Source: Flavivirga aquatica | GTDB taxonomy: Bacteria; Bacteroidota; Bacteroidia; Flavobacteriales; Flavobacteriaceae | Length of the DNA stretch: 64,000 nt | Assembly: GCF_001747085.1 (NCBI RefSeq) | Contig: NZ_MDJD01000054.1 | Coordinates: 620,001 to 684,000, forward strand | Direction: 5' to 3' | In this document: positions 17,775 through 24,885 of the stretch, piece by piece | How positions within the stretch are numbered: the first letter of the stretch is position 1 | Layout: every line of letters starts with the position of its first letter | Translations under genes and position numbers: made by a program | The notes under the pieces: generated by a model | What the model was told of the DNA's origin: nothing | The model's input: only the letters and a program-made list of their open reading frames with translations | Database searches by the model: none

Positions 17775-18368
17775 TTATCTATAAGACAACATTAAAATTA
17801 AAAACACGTAAAACGTACAAAAAAAATTAAAAAAAATTAAAAATACATTTACCAATTCTGTTCTTAACCTTTTAAGTGCATTACTTATATGTGTTTCTAC
17901 AGTACGCTTGGTTAAACCCAACTCTTCTGCTATTTCTTCATTTGTATAACCTCTATAACGACTCATTGTAAATATCTCTTGATTTTGTTTTGGCAACTTT
18001 TTTATTGCCAAATGAAGTTTCTCTGCCATCTCTACAGTACTTACCTTAGTAGCATCCTCTATATCTGTAATTCTTTCAACCTCTGTATCTGGTACATCTA
18101 CCATTTTTTGTTCTCGTTTTATATAATTAAGACATGCATTACGAACCGATGTATATAATAATGCTTTAAAAGAAGTATGTATTTCCAGAATAGTACGTTT
18201 TTCAAAAAGCTTAATAAATGTATCTTGAGTAAGGTCTTCGGCTGTTTGTAAATCTTTTACGAATAACTTAGCATAAACCACTAATGCTTTATAATACTTT
18301 TTATATAGAATTCCATAGGCTTTAACATTACCTGTTTTAAACTGATTTATAAGTAAAGATTCTTCCAT
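17775..18368 (-). CDS. ECF RNA polymerase sigma factor, FecI type
   Basis: 197 residues with region 2 (about 10-78; AEDLTQDTFIKLFEKR) and region 4 (about 115-172; ELGLTKRTVETHISNALKRLR) of sigma-70 ECF factors. It heads the sigma-FecR-TonB receptor-DUF4249 operon, the arrangement used for cell-surface signalling. Unusually, region 4 is followed by a strongly hydrophobic C-terminal stretch of about 22 residues (FLIFFNFFCTFYVFLILML), which could touch the membrane or the FecR protein. The ATG at 18368 is followed by plausible FecI residues with no better start. Confidence 0.92.
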   Translation of the reverse strand: MEESLLINQFKTGNVKAYGILYKKYYKALVVYAKLFVKDLQTAEDLTQDTFIKLFEKRTILEIHTSFKALLYTSVRNACLNYIKREQKMVDVPDTEVERITDIEDATKVSTVEMAEKLHLAIKKLPKQNQEIFTMSRYRGYTNEEIAEELGLTKRTVETHISNALKRLRTELVNVFLIFFNFFCTFYVFLILMLSYR

Positions 18369-18527
18369 ATTTTTTTATACTCTACAAAGGTAATTTTATT
18401 TCCTTCTAAAAAACACCTCATTAAGCACTAAAAAGCAACAACTTAAAAAATAATTTATTTTTTTCATTTTAAATTACGTGTTTTAAAAATATTCTTGTCT
18501 TAAGTAAAACGAAAAAATTATTTACTT

Positions 18528-19961
18528 ATGAAAAAACTTTTAAATACTTTAAAACCATTAATACTATTAATAGTTTTTACAGCATGTTCTTCTGATGATG
18601 ATTTAATAGAAAAAAAAATTAACTATGTATCTTTTGTTGGTCAACTAGAATCTGGAAATAAGTTATTATCTACATATGAAGTATCGGGTTTTACTTATGA
18701 AGATTATAAAACTGCCAATGTTAAAACTAAATGGTGGAAGGCCGATGATATAAATGGAACAAATGCAGTAATGATAGATGGTGCAACAGAGTTAAACTAC
18801 ATGCTTACAGACAACGATATTTCTAAGTTTATAGCCGTAGAATTAGCCATAGAAAACACTATTAACACGACCCTACGATCACCTTTTAAAGGCCCTGTTG
18901 ATGGCACTATAGTAAATACTGAAATAGTTGCTAATGCTATAGATACTCAGCTTTTTAATCAAATTAATACTGTTAATAAAACATTAGTCAACGAGAATAT
19001 CTGGAAAGGTTTTTCTTTAACAGATACTCCTATGTATTTAATTCATAAAAATGCTAATGGTGATGCAGACAGAGGTTTTATAATAAATCCACAATCTACA
19101 ATAACAAATGCTATTAATGTCCCAAACACAGAAAATGGAGGTTTAAATGTAGTACGCTATGATACTCAAGTTCAAGAAGCATTAAGTGTTATTAATAGCG
19201 AAAACGGTTTATATGATTTTGATTTTAATATAAATGGCAATAGTGTTTATTACATTCAAGTGTATACAGATATAGAAGTAGAAGCTGGATCACAACTAGC
19301 AACATATCCAGGTGGCTTTTTCGATATCAATACAATTACCGTTGCTAGTATAGACTTTATTATACACGAACCTTTCCATTCTTATCAAGACACCTGGACT
19401 TTTTCTAGTGGTGCCAACCCTACTTTAAACCAAGAAATTTTAGAATTAAGAGCGCTTGCTCACCAAATTTTTAAAAATTTTCCAAATGGCAATTTAGATA
19501 CTAACACATTAGAAACTAAGCTAAAACAATATGTAGCTATTATAGCTGCAGAAACAGTAATAACTGGTGACGATAGTTTTATATCAGGGGAAAAACTAGA
19601 AGGCACACCTCGCTATGTTGAAAAAATGGCTCTACGTAAATCTTTTGCTAAACGTGCAGATGAACCTTTTATAACAGGAAGTATTACAGATAATGATTAT
19701 GGTATTGTAGACCAAGCAACTTTATACGGTGTAATTGACGCGTTACAATACGAAATTGGTGCTTCTGCTTACTTTGCACTTAAATCCATTAATAATAATG
19801 CTTTAGAAGAAATTGAAGCAGGAAAATCACAATATCAATCTGCCAAAGATTTCTTTAAAATGTCACAATCTGAGCTTGACCAACAGCTTCAAAATGCAAA
19901 AAATTCTGTAGACTTTTCAAAAATACAAATGAAAGTTACAGAATGGTTACCACTATTATAG
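18528..19961 (+). CDS. Lipoprotein with HExxH metallopeptidase-like motif, family not recognised
   Basis: 477 residues. The lipobox ends at Cys20 (IVFTACSS), with acidic residues following (DDD), as in surface-exposed Bacteroidota lipoproteins. Residues 280-284 are His-Glu-Pro-Phe-His (IIHEPFHSYQDTW), a zinc-binding HExxH. EGTPRYVE at 358-365 supplies a glutamate of the kind used as third ligand in gluzincin peptidases. A beta-rich N-terminal region (about 30-125) precedes it. The gene is divergent from the ECF/FecR/TonB operon across a 159-bp shared region and ends at a strong terminator. A surface peptidase feeding or processing the receptor's substrate is a reasonable guess, not shown. Confidence 0.75.
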   Translation: MKKLLNTLKPLILLIVFTACSSDDDLIEKKINYVSFVGQLESGNKLLSTYEVSGFTYEDYKTANVKTKWWKADDINGTNAVMIDGATELNYMLTDNDISKFIAVELAIENTINTTLRSPFKGPVDGTIVNTEIVANAIDTQLFNQINTVNKTLVNENIWKGFSLTDTPMYLIHKNANGDADRGFIINPQSTITNAINVPNTENGGLNVVRYDTQVQEALSVINSENGLYDFDFNINGNSVYYIQVYTDIEVEAGSQLATYPGGFFDINTITVASIDFIIHEPFHSYQDTWTFSSGANPTLNQEILELRALAHQIFKNFPNGNLDTNTLETKLKQYVAIIAAETVITGDDSFISGEKLEGTPRYVEKMALRKSFAKRADEPFITGSITDNDYGIVDQATLYGVIDALQYEIGASAYFALKSINNNALEEIEAGKSQYQSAKDFFKMSQSELDQQLQNAKNSVDFSKIQMKVTEWLPLL

Positions 19962-20030
19962 AACTTTTTAATAAAAAAGAAGTTTTTACAAATACATGTA
20001 TATTAGAAAAATTTAAAAAACATCTATCAA

Positions 20031-20076
20031 AAAAGGGTGCTTTTCAACTTATTTTAAGTTAAAAGCGCCCTTTTTC
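20031..20076 (+). terminator. Intrinsic terminator after HExxH lipoprotein gene
   Basis: Stem GGGTGCTTTTcAACTT / AAGTTaAAAGCGCCC followed by TTTTTCTT, 70 bp after the lipoprotein stop. The long stem has a single mismatch. Confidence 0.85.
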
Positions 20077-20095
20077 TTAAATTAAGAAATATTAT

Positions 20096-20236
20096 TTAAT
20101 CCTTACTATGCATAATAAATCTTGAAAATACACTAGTATTGCTTTCAATACTATTTTGATCAAGAATTTGAGTGATTTCTTTACAAAAATCATCAACAAT
20201 ACAGAAAATCTCAGTAATTTTATCTTTAGAAATCAT
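20096..20236 (-). pseudogene. Transposase N-terminal fragment, IS982-like (tentative)
   Basis: A 46-residue ORF beginning MISKDKITEIFCIVDDFCKE, which resembles the first residues of IS982-family and related transposases (KITEIF...DDFCKEF) as I recall them. After about 22 residues the similarity stops and the ORF ends within 25 more. No remaining transposase or inverted repeats are visible nearby. It could alternatively be an unrelated small gene. Confidence 0.4.
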
Positions 20237-20380
20237 AAGCAGAAATTTGTTTATTCAGACAACTAAACATACAAACCTTCTACTTTATTCGCTAATAAAA
20301 AAGCTTATTTTTAAATCGAACTCACGTTAAAATTATAACTTTAAACAGAAAAAATAACTTCCAAAGTTTATGCAAATAAA

Positions 20381-20414
20381 AAAGAGTTACAGTGATTTAT
20401 TTCTGTAACTCTTT
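20381..20414 (-). terminator. Terminator of tRNA-Arg
   Basis: 12-bp perfect stem AAAGAGTTACAG / CTGTAACTCTTT, followed on the minus strand by a T-run, 10 bp beyond the tRNA 3' end. Confidence 0.85.
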
Positions 20415-20424
20415 AATTATCAAG

Positions 20425-20498
20425 TGACCTCGACAGGATTCAAACCTGTAACCTCTTGAGCCGTAATCAAGTGCGCTATTCAGTTGCGCCACGAGGCC
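20425..20498 (-). tRNA. tRNA-Arg (anticodon ACG)
   Basis: 74-nt cloverleaf: acceptor GGCCTCG/CGAGGTC, D-stem GCGC/GCGC, anticodon stem CTTGA/TCAAG with loop TTACGGC (anticodon ACG), variable AGGTT, and T-arm ACAGG-TTTGAAT-CCTGT. CCA is not encoded. ACG is normally edited to ICG to read CGU, CGC and CGA. Confidence 0.95.
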
Positions 20499-20511
20499 GT
20501 TTTTGTGGGTG

Positions 20512-20519
20512 CAAATATA
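20512..20519 (-). promoter_or_regulatory. tRNA-Arg promoter (-7 box)
   Basis: On the minus strand TATATTTG precedes the tRNA by 13 bp, with a TTG -33 trinucleotide (CAA at 20541-20543) 21 bp further upstream. The same TATATTTGCACCC arrangement precedes tRNA-Thr at 48 kb. Confidence 0.75.
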
Positions 20520-20568
20520 GTATTTTTATTAAAACATCACCAAGTTTTTATAAAAAAATTTAAATGAT

Positions 20569-20576
20569 TATTTTTG
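20569..20576 (+). promoter_or_regulatory. TAnnTTTG box, leaderless start of Crp gene
   Basis: TATTTTTG ends 3 bp before the ATG at 20580, implying a transcript beginning at or very near the start codon. It also argues against the in-frame TTG at 20574 as start. Confidence 0.55.
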
Positions 20577-20579
20577 AAC

Positions 20580-21209
20580 ATGGCTAACGTACTTTTATTA
20601 GAAAAATTTAATCATATTTTAGACGAAAACATTATCAACGAAATTAATCACGTTGGTATAGTAAAACAATTTCAAAAAAACGATATTATTATAGATATAA
20701 ATCAACCCATGAATTATATCCCTCTTCTCTTAAGTGGAAATATAAAAATACTACGAGAAGATAATCTAGGTGACGATTTATTAATCTATTTTCTAGAAGC
20801 AGGAGAAACCTGTACCATGTCCTTAACATGTGTCATGGGAAGTTCTAAAAGTAAAATTAGAGCCGTTGCCGAAAAAGACTCAAGCATTATACTCATACCC
20901 GTTAACCATATTCAAAAATGGTTTCACGAAAATCACAGCTGGCGCAATTTCATTCTAGAAAGCTACCAATCCCGTTTTAACGAAATGCTTGAAACTATAG
21001 ACACTATAGCCTTTCTTAAAATGGACGAACGACTATTTAAGTACTTAATAAATAAAACAAAGCTTCACGACTCAAATATACTAACCATCAAGCACCAAGA
21101 TATTGCAGAAGATCTACACACCTCAAGAGTCGTTATATCTAGAATATTAAAACAACTAGAAAACGAAAATAAAATCAAACTTAGTAGAAATAAAATTGAA
21201 GTTCTATAA
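20580..21209 (+). CDS. Crp/Fnr-family regulator of the sulfur module, candidate thiol sensor
   Basis: 209 residues from ATG 20580. The beta-roll effector domain covers about 12-120 and a winged HTH about 150-205 (IKHQDIAEDLHTSRVVISRI). Within the beta-roll, ETCTMSLTCVMG carries Cys78 and Cys84. A nearby cysteine pair with no Fnr-type iron-sulfur cluster motif suggests a thiol or persulfide switch, by analogy with CstR, BigR and FisR, which are unrelated folds (inference). It stands upstream of the YeeE/YedE pair, TauE and CstB-like genes, whose two promoters carry matching dyads at activator position. That context makes it the likely regulator of sulfane-sulfur handling. Confidence 0.85.
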   Translation: MANVLLLEKFNHILDENIINEINHVGIVKQFQKNDIIIDINQPMNYIPLLLSGNIKILREDNLGDDLLIYFLEAGETCTMSLTCVMGSSKSKIRAVAEKDSSIILIPVNHIQKWFHENHSWRNFILESYQSRFNEMLETIDTIAFLKMDERLFKYLINKTKLHDSNILTIKHQDIAEDLHTSRVVISRILKQLENENKIKLSRNKIEVL

Positions 21210-21243
21210 ACATTAATCATTATCTATAATTATAGCTTTTTAG

Positions 21244-21325
21244 GCGTTACCACAAGGGTCGGGCTTTACGCTACAATCTTCTTGCTCGTACCTCACAAAA
21301 GGATTTTCACTACAATCCCTAACGC
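21244..21325. repeat. Compact G+C-richer intergenic element
   Basis: An 82-bp block of much higher G+C than its surroundings, bounded by inverted GCGTTA / TAACGC and containing CTACAATC twice in direct orientation (21271-21278 and 21310-21317). I recall similar blocks ending in CTACAATCCCTAACGC between genes in other flavobacteria, so it is probably a dispersed repeat. Only one copy is in this window. Confidence 0.5.
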
Positions 21326-21339
21326 AGCTACAGTACTAA

Positions 21340-21353
21340 GTAACATTTATTAC
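21340..21353 (+). promoter_or_regulatory. Candidate Crp-type operator, sulfur operon 1
   Basis: Perfect dyad GTAA-CATTTA-TTAC centred 29.5 bp upstream of the first base of the TACATTTG box. That puts it near -41 relative to the expected start, the class-II activator position of Crp/Fnr proteins. A dyad of the same geometry precedes the CstB-like gene. Confidence 0.55.
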
Positions 21354-21375
21354 AAAAGTAAAAACAACTTCACAG

Positions 21376-21383
21376 TACATTTG
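21376..21383 (+). promoter_or_regulatory. TAnnTTTG box of sulfur operon 1
   Basis: TACATTTG, 18 bp before the ATG at 21401. No TTG -33 element is visible, consistent with an activator-dependent promoter. Confidence 0.65.
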
Positions 21384-21400
21384 GCTTAAAACATTTTAAA

Positions 21401-21958
21401 ATGGAATCTATTTTAAACCCATGGTCTTGGTATGTATCAGGCCCTCTTATAACCTTAGTCATGGTACTACTCCTTTATTTTGGAAAAACCTTTGGTATGT
21501 CTTCCAATTTAAGAACTATGTGTAGCATTGCTGGAGCTGGAAAATTTGCAGATTTCTTCAAATTTAAATGGAAAGATCAATTATGGAATTTAACAGTAGT
21601 TGCAGGCGCTATTATTGGCGGATTTATAGCAACACAATACCTATCAAACGATAACGGAACAAATTTAAATCCACAAACAGTAGTAGAACTACAAAATATG
21701 GGATTTAAAAATTCTGGCGAAACATTAGTTCCAGACGAAATATTTAGCATAGAAGCCCTAAAAACACCAAAAGCATTAATACTATTAATTATAGGAGGCT
21801 TGCTTGTTGGTTTTGGCACACGCTACGCTGGAGGTTGTACTTCAGGACATGCTATAACAGGATTAAGTAGCCTACAAAAACCCTCTTTAATAGCAGTAAT
21901 AGGATTTTTTATTGGCGGATTAATTATGGCCAATTTCATTTTACCCTTAATATTTTAG
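21401..21958 (+). CDS. YeeE/YedE-family sulfur transporter subunit, first half
   Basis: 185-residue inner-membrane protein with about four to five transmembrane segments. The motif GTRYAGGCTSGHAITGLSSL holds the conserved cysteine of the YeeE/YedE (DUF395) family, used to relay thiosulfate or other sulfur species across the membrane. It is one half of a split transporter: the next gene, 2 bp downstream, encodes the other half with GACPGP. Similar two-gene pairs accompany persulfide dioxygenases and TauE exporters. The transported species (thiosulfate, sulfide or persulfide) cannot be decided from sequence. Confidence 0.88.
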   Translation: MESILNPWSWYVSGPLITLVMVLLLYFGKTFGMSSNLRTMCSIAGAGKFADFFKFKWKDQLWNLTVVAGAIIGGFIATQYLSNDNGTNLNPQTVVELQNMGFKNSGETLVPDEIFSIEALKTPKALILLIIGGLLVGFGTRYAGGCTSGHAITGLSSLQKPSLIAVIGFFIGGLIMANFILPLIF

Positions 21959-21960
21959 AT

Positions 21961-22374
21961 ATGAAATTTTTAAAATTCTTATTAGTTGGTATATTCTTCG
22001 GTATTGTATTAGTAAAATCCGAAGCCGTTTCATGGTATCGTATCTATGAAATGTTTAGATTTCAATCCTTTCACATGTATGGCATTATAGGTACAGCAAT
22101 AGCTTCAGGAATTCTCTTTTTACAAATTTCAAAAAAAGGCTATATAAAAAACATTAAAAGCGCAAATATTTTTGTTCCAAAAAAAGAAAACGGACTTATT
22201 AGATATATCATAGGAGGCATCATTTTTGGCTTAGGCTGGGCACTCATTGGTGCATGCCCAGGCCCAATGTATATTCTCTTAGGAACAGGCACATACAGTA
22301 TGATTATTGTAATTCTAGCAGCCATTTTAGGTACATTTATCTATGGTATTTTAAAAAACAAACTGCCACACTAA
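21961..22374 (+). CDS. YeeE/YedE-family transporter subunit, second half (DUF6691 type)
   Basis: 137 residues, about four membrane segments. The signature GLGWALIGACPGPMYILLG contains the conserved cysteine of this half. It starts 2 bp after the first YeeE gene, and its stop codon abuts the TauE gene, so all three are co-translated. With its partner it should form a complete YeeE-like pore of pseudo-twofold symmetry. The two subunits are unequal in length (185 and 137), as is usual for the split form. Confidence 0.87.
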   Translation: MKFLKFLLVGIFFGIVLVKSEAVSWYRIYEMFRFQSFHMYGIIGTAIASGILFLQISKKGYIKNIKSANIFVPKKENGLIRYIIGGIIFGLGWALIGACPGPMYILLGTGTYSMIIVILAAILGTFIYGILKNKLPH

Positions 22375-23169
22375 ATGGATGGAACCCAAATCTTAGGATA
22401 TATTGGAGCGCTAATTGTAGGCTTAGTTTTAGGACTTATTGGAGGAGGAGGTTCTATATTAACTGTTCCCCTATTAGTATACCTTTTAGGCTATAATCCT
22501 ATTGTAGCTACAGCCTATTCCTTATTCGTTGTAGGCACAACATCAATGGTTGGTACCTATCAAAAATTCAGGAAGGGCTTAGTCGATTTTAAAACAGGAC
22601 TAGCTTTTTGTTTTCCTTCTTTTATTGCTGTGTACCTATCACGCAGATATTTAGTGCCAAATATTCCAAATACGCTTTTTACTTTTGGAGATTACCCCCT
22701 CACAAAAGAAATGGGTATCATGATATTTTTTGCAATTATCATGCTTCTTGCATCAATATCTATGATAAAAAAAGGAAAAGATAAAAATGCCATTTCAAAA
22801 AAGCAACCCTATTATAAAACATTTATTCAGGGACTAATTATAGGCACAATTACAGGAATAATTGGAGCCGGTGGCGGGTTTTTATATGTTCCAGCCTTAG
22901 TTATTTGGGCAAGTATCCCAATGAAAAAAGCTGTTGGTACTTCATTAATCATCGTTACTATTAATTCCCTAATTGGATTTACTGGAGACATGCAAACCTT
23001 AAACATTGACTGGTTTTTTCTGCTTTCATTCACAGGCATCTCTATTATAGGTATCCTTATAGGCGTATTTTTATCAAAATTTATAAGTAGTGAAAAACTA
23101 AAAAAAAGCTTTGGCTACTTTGTATTAATCATGGCAGTATACATTATGTATAAAGAGTTAAATAGTTAA
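22375..23169 (+). CDS. Sulfite/organosulfonate exporter, TauE/SafE (TSUP) family
   Basis: 264-residue inner-membrane protein with about eight transmembrane segments in two repeats. The glycine-rich repeat openings are LGLIGGGGSILTVPLLVYLL (about 20-40) and TGIIGAGGGFLYVPALVIW (about 156-175), diagnostic of TSUP. The ATG directly follows the previous stop (no gap). TSUP proteins export sulfite, thiosulfate or related anions; here removal of the sulfite produced by persulfide dioxygenase is the natural role (inference from operon context). A dyad and promoter for the next gene begin at the base after its stop codon. Confidence 0.92.
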   Translation: MDGTQILGYIGALIVGLVLGLIGGGGSILTVPLLVYLLGYNPIVATAYSLFVVGTTSMVGTYQKFRKGLVDFKTGLAFCFPSFIAVYLSRRYLVPNIPNTLFTFGDYPLTKEMGIMIFFAIIMLLASISMIKKGKDKNAISKKQPYYKTFIQGLIIGTITGIIGAGGGFLYVPALVIWASIPMKKAVGTSLIIVTINSLIGFTGDMQTLNIDWFFLLSFTGISIIGILIGVFLSKFISSEKLKKSFGYFVLIMAVYIMYKELNS

Positions 23170-23183
23170 GTGACATAAGTCAC
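23170..23183 (+). promoter_or_regulatory. Candidate Crp-type operator, sulfur operon 2
   Basis: Perfect dyad GTGA-CATAAG-TCAC, followed by A (compare the E. coli CRP consensus TGTGA-N6-TCACA). It is centred 28.5 bp upstream of the TACTTTTG box start, within 1 bp of the geometry at operon 1. Confidence 0.6.
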
Positions 23184-23204
23184 AAAGAGAACTTTAGAGT
23201 TTTG

Positions 23205-23212
23205 TACTTTTG
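23205..23212 (+). promoter_or_regulatory. TAnnTTTG box of CstB-like gene
   Basis: TACTTTTG, 55 bp before the ATG at 23267. The 5' leader contains the palindrome at 23231-23250. Confidence 0.6.
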
Positions 23213-23230
23213 AATAGTTTTCTTAAACAA

Positions 23231-23250
23231 ATTTCCGTTTTCATGGAAAT
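23231..23250. repeat. Small palindrome, family member 1
   Basis: ATTTCC-GTTTTCAT-GGAAAT in the 5' leader of the CstB-like gene. It shares the TTYCC...GGRAA plan with five other elements in the window. Confidence 0.5.
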
Positions 23251-23266
23251 GAAAAAGAAGTAGATT

Positions 23267-24679
23267 ATGAAAATAGAACAAATATACACAGGTTGTTTAG
23301 CACAAGGTGCTTACTATATAGAATCTAATGGTGAAGTTGCCATAATAGATCCTTTAAGAGAAACACAACAATATGTTGACAAAGCAAATAATGAAAATGC
23401 AAAAATTAAATATATTTTTGAAACCCATTTTCATGCAGATTTTGTTTCTGGCCATGTTGATTTAGCTAAAAAAACAGGTGCAACCATTGTTTATGGACCT
23501 GGTGCTGAAACTAACTATGATATCCATGCAGCAAAAGATAATGAAGAATTTAAATTAGGCAATCTTACCATAAAAGTATTACATACCCCAGGGCACACAT
23601 TAGAATCTTCAACCTTTTTATTAATTGACGAAAATAATAACAACCATGCCATTTTTTCTGGAGACACCTTATTTTTAGGAGATGTTGGTAGACCTGATTT
23701 AGCAATAAAATCAGACCTAACAAAAGAAGATTTAGCTGGTATGCTTTTTGACTCTCTACGCAATAAAATAATGCCACTAGCAGATAACATTATTGTATAT
23801 CCAGCCCATGGTGCTGGCTCTGCATGTGGTAAAAATTTAAGCAAAGAAACCGTTGGTGTTTTAGGCGATCAAAAAAAAACAAATTATGCATTAAGAGCAG
23901 ACATGACGAAAGAAGAATTTGTTAAAGAAGTTCTTGATGGTATAGCACCACCACCACAGTATTTCGCAAAAAATGCTATGATGAATAAATTTGGTTACGA
24001 CACTTTTGAAACCGTTCTAAAAAAAGGCAATACACCATTAACCCCAGAAGCATTTGAAGCTATTGCTAATCAAGAAGATGCTTTAGTTTTAGATGTTAGA
24101 ACAGAAAAAGACTTTGTAAAAAGTCACATCCCAAATTCAATTTTTATTGGTCTAAATGGAGGTTTTGCTCCATGGGTTGGCGCTTTAGTTACCGACTTAA
24201 AACAACCTATTTTATTAATAACTCCAGAAGGTAAAGAACAAGAAACAGTAACAAGATTATCTCGTGTTGGATATGATAACACTCTAGGATACTTAAAAGG
24301 AGGTATAAATACTTGGAAGGATTCTGGAAGAGACATTGAAACCCTAAAATCCATTTCTGTCGACGAATTCTCTAACCAATTCAAAAAAGAAACGATCAAC
24401 GTTCTAGATGTTAGAAAAGACGGAGAATACAAATCTATGCACTTAGAAGGAAATAATGTGCAACACTTTGCTCTAGATTATATTAATGATAATATGAATG
24501 CTATCGATAAAAATAAAATGTATTACATACATTGTGCAGGTGGGTATCGCTCGGTTATTGCCGCTTCTATTTTAAAAGCACGTGGGTTTAATAATTTAAT
24601 TGATATCGCTGGTGGGTTTGGAGCTATTAAAAATACAGATTTACCAATCACAGATTTTATTTGTCCAACAACATTGTAA
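23267..24679 (+). CDS. Persulfide dioxygenase-rhodanese fusion (CstB/ETHE1 type)
   Basis: 470 residues, cytoplasmic. The N-terminal metallo-beta-lactamase fold (about 1-240) has THFHADFVSGH (His54, His56, Asp58, His63) and FSGDTLFLGDVGRPDL, the ETHE1 persulfide-dioxygenase signature. It oxidises glutathione or low-molecular-weight persulfide to sulfite with O2 and Fe(II). Rhodanese-like domain 1 (about 270-360) lacks the catalytic cysteine: the loop reads LLITPEGKE. Domain 2 (about 375-465) keeps it in YIHCAGGYRS. Active dioxygenase, dead rhodanese and live rhodanese is the layout of S. aureus CstB, which makes thiosulfate. It has its own promoter with a Crp-type dyad and is followed by a terminator. 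Confidence 0.92.
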   Translation: MKIEQIYTGCLAQGAYYIESNGEVAIIDPLRETQQYVDKANNENAKIKYIFETHFHADFVSGHVDLAKKTGATIVYGPGAETNYDIHAAKDNEEFKLGNLTIKVLHTPGHTLESSTFLLIDENNNNHAIFSGDTLFLGDVGRPDLAIKSDLTKEDLAGMLFDSLRNKIMPLADNIIVYPAHGAGSACGKNLSKETVGVLGDQKKTNYALRADMTKEEFVKEVLDGIAPPPQYFAKNAMMNKFGYDTFETVLKKGNTPLTPEAFEAIANQEDALVLDVRTEKDFVKSHIPNSIFIGLNGGFAPWVGALVTDLKQPILLITPEGKEQETVTRLSRVGYDNTLGYLKGGINTWKDSGRDIETLKSISVDEFSNQFKKETINVLDVRKDGEYKSMHLEGNNVQHFALDYINDNMNAIDKNKMYYIHCAGGYRSVIAASILKARGFNNLIDIAGGFGAIKNTDLPITDFICPTTL

Positions 24680-24828
24680 ACTTTTAATAATACTATTTTA
24701 ATAAGGTTTTCCCTTTTCATAAAAAGTTAAGTTAAATAACATAAACTTATGTAATCTAACTAGACTTTATACGTCTAAAAAATTAATAATCAATATATTA
24801 GTGTTAATTATAGTTGATTAATAGCTAG

Positions 24829-24860
24829 AAAACCCCGAAATACATATATTTCGGGGTTTT
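24829..24860. terminator. Bidirectional terminator between CstB-like gene and fabH
   Basis: Stem AAAACCCCGAAATA / TATTTCGGGGTTTT with a short loop, flanked by A and T runs, between convergent genes. Confidence 0.85.
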
Positions 24861-24885
24861 CGTTTATTTTTAGGTTATAAAAAAA

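Noticed and set aside
23515-23844. 109-codon antisense ORF inside the CstB-like gene
   Set aside because: It lies wholly within a well-supported coding region on the opposite strand and has no protein features of its own.
20425-24860. Genomic island inserted at tRNA-Arg carrying the sulfur genes
   Set aside because: No integrase, no repeated tRNA end, and composition similar to the surroundings.
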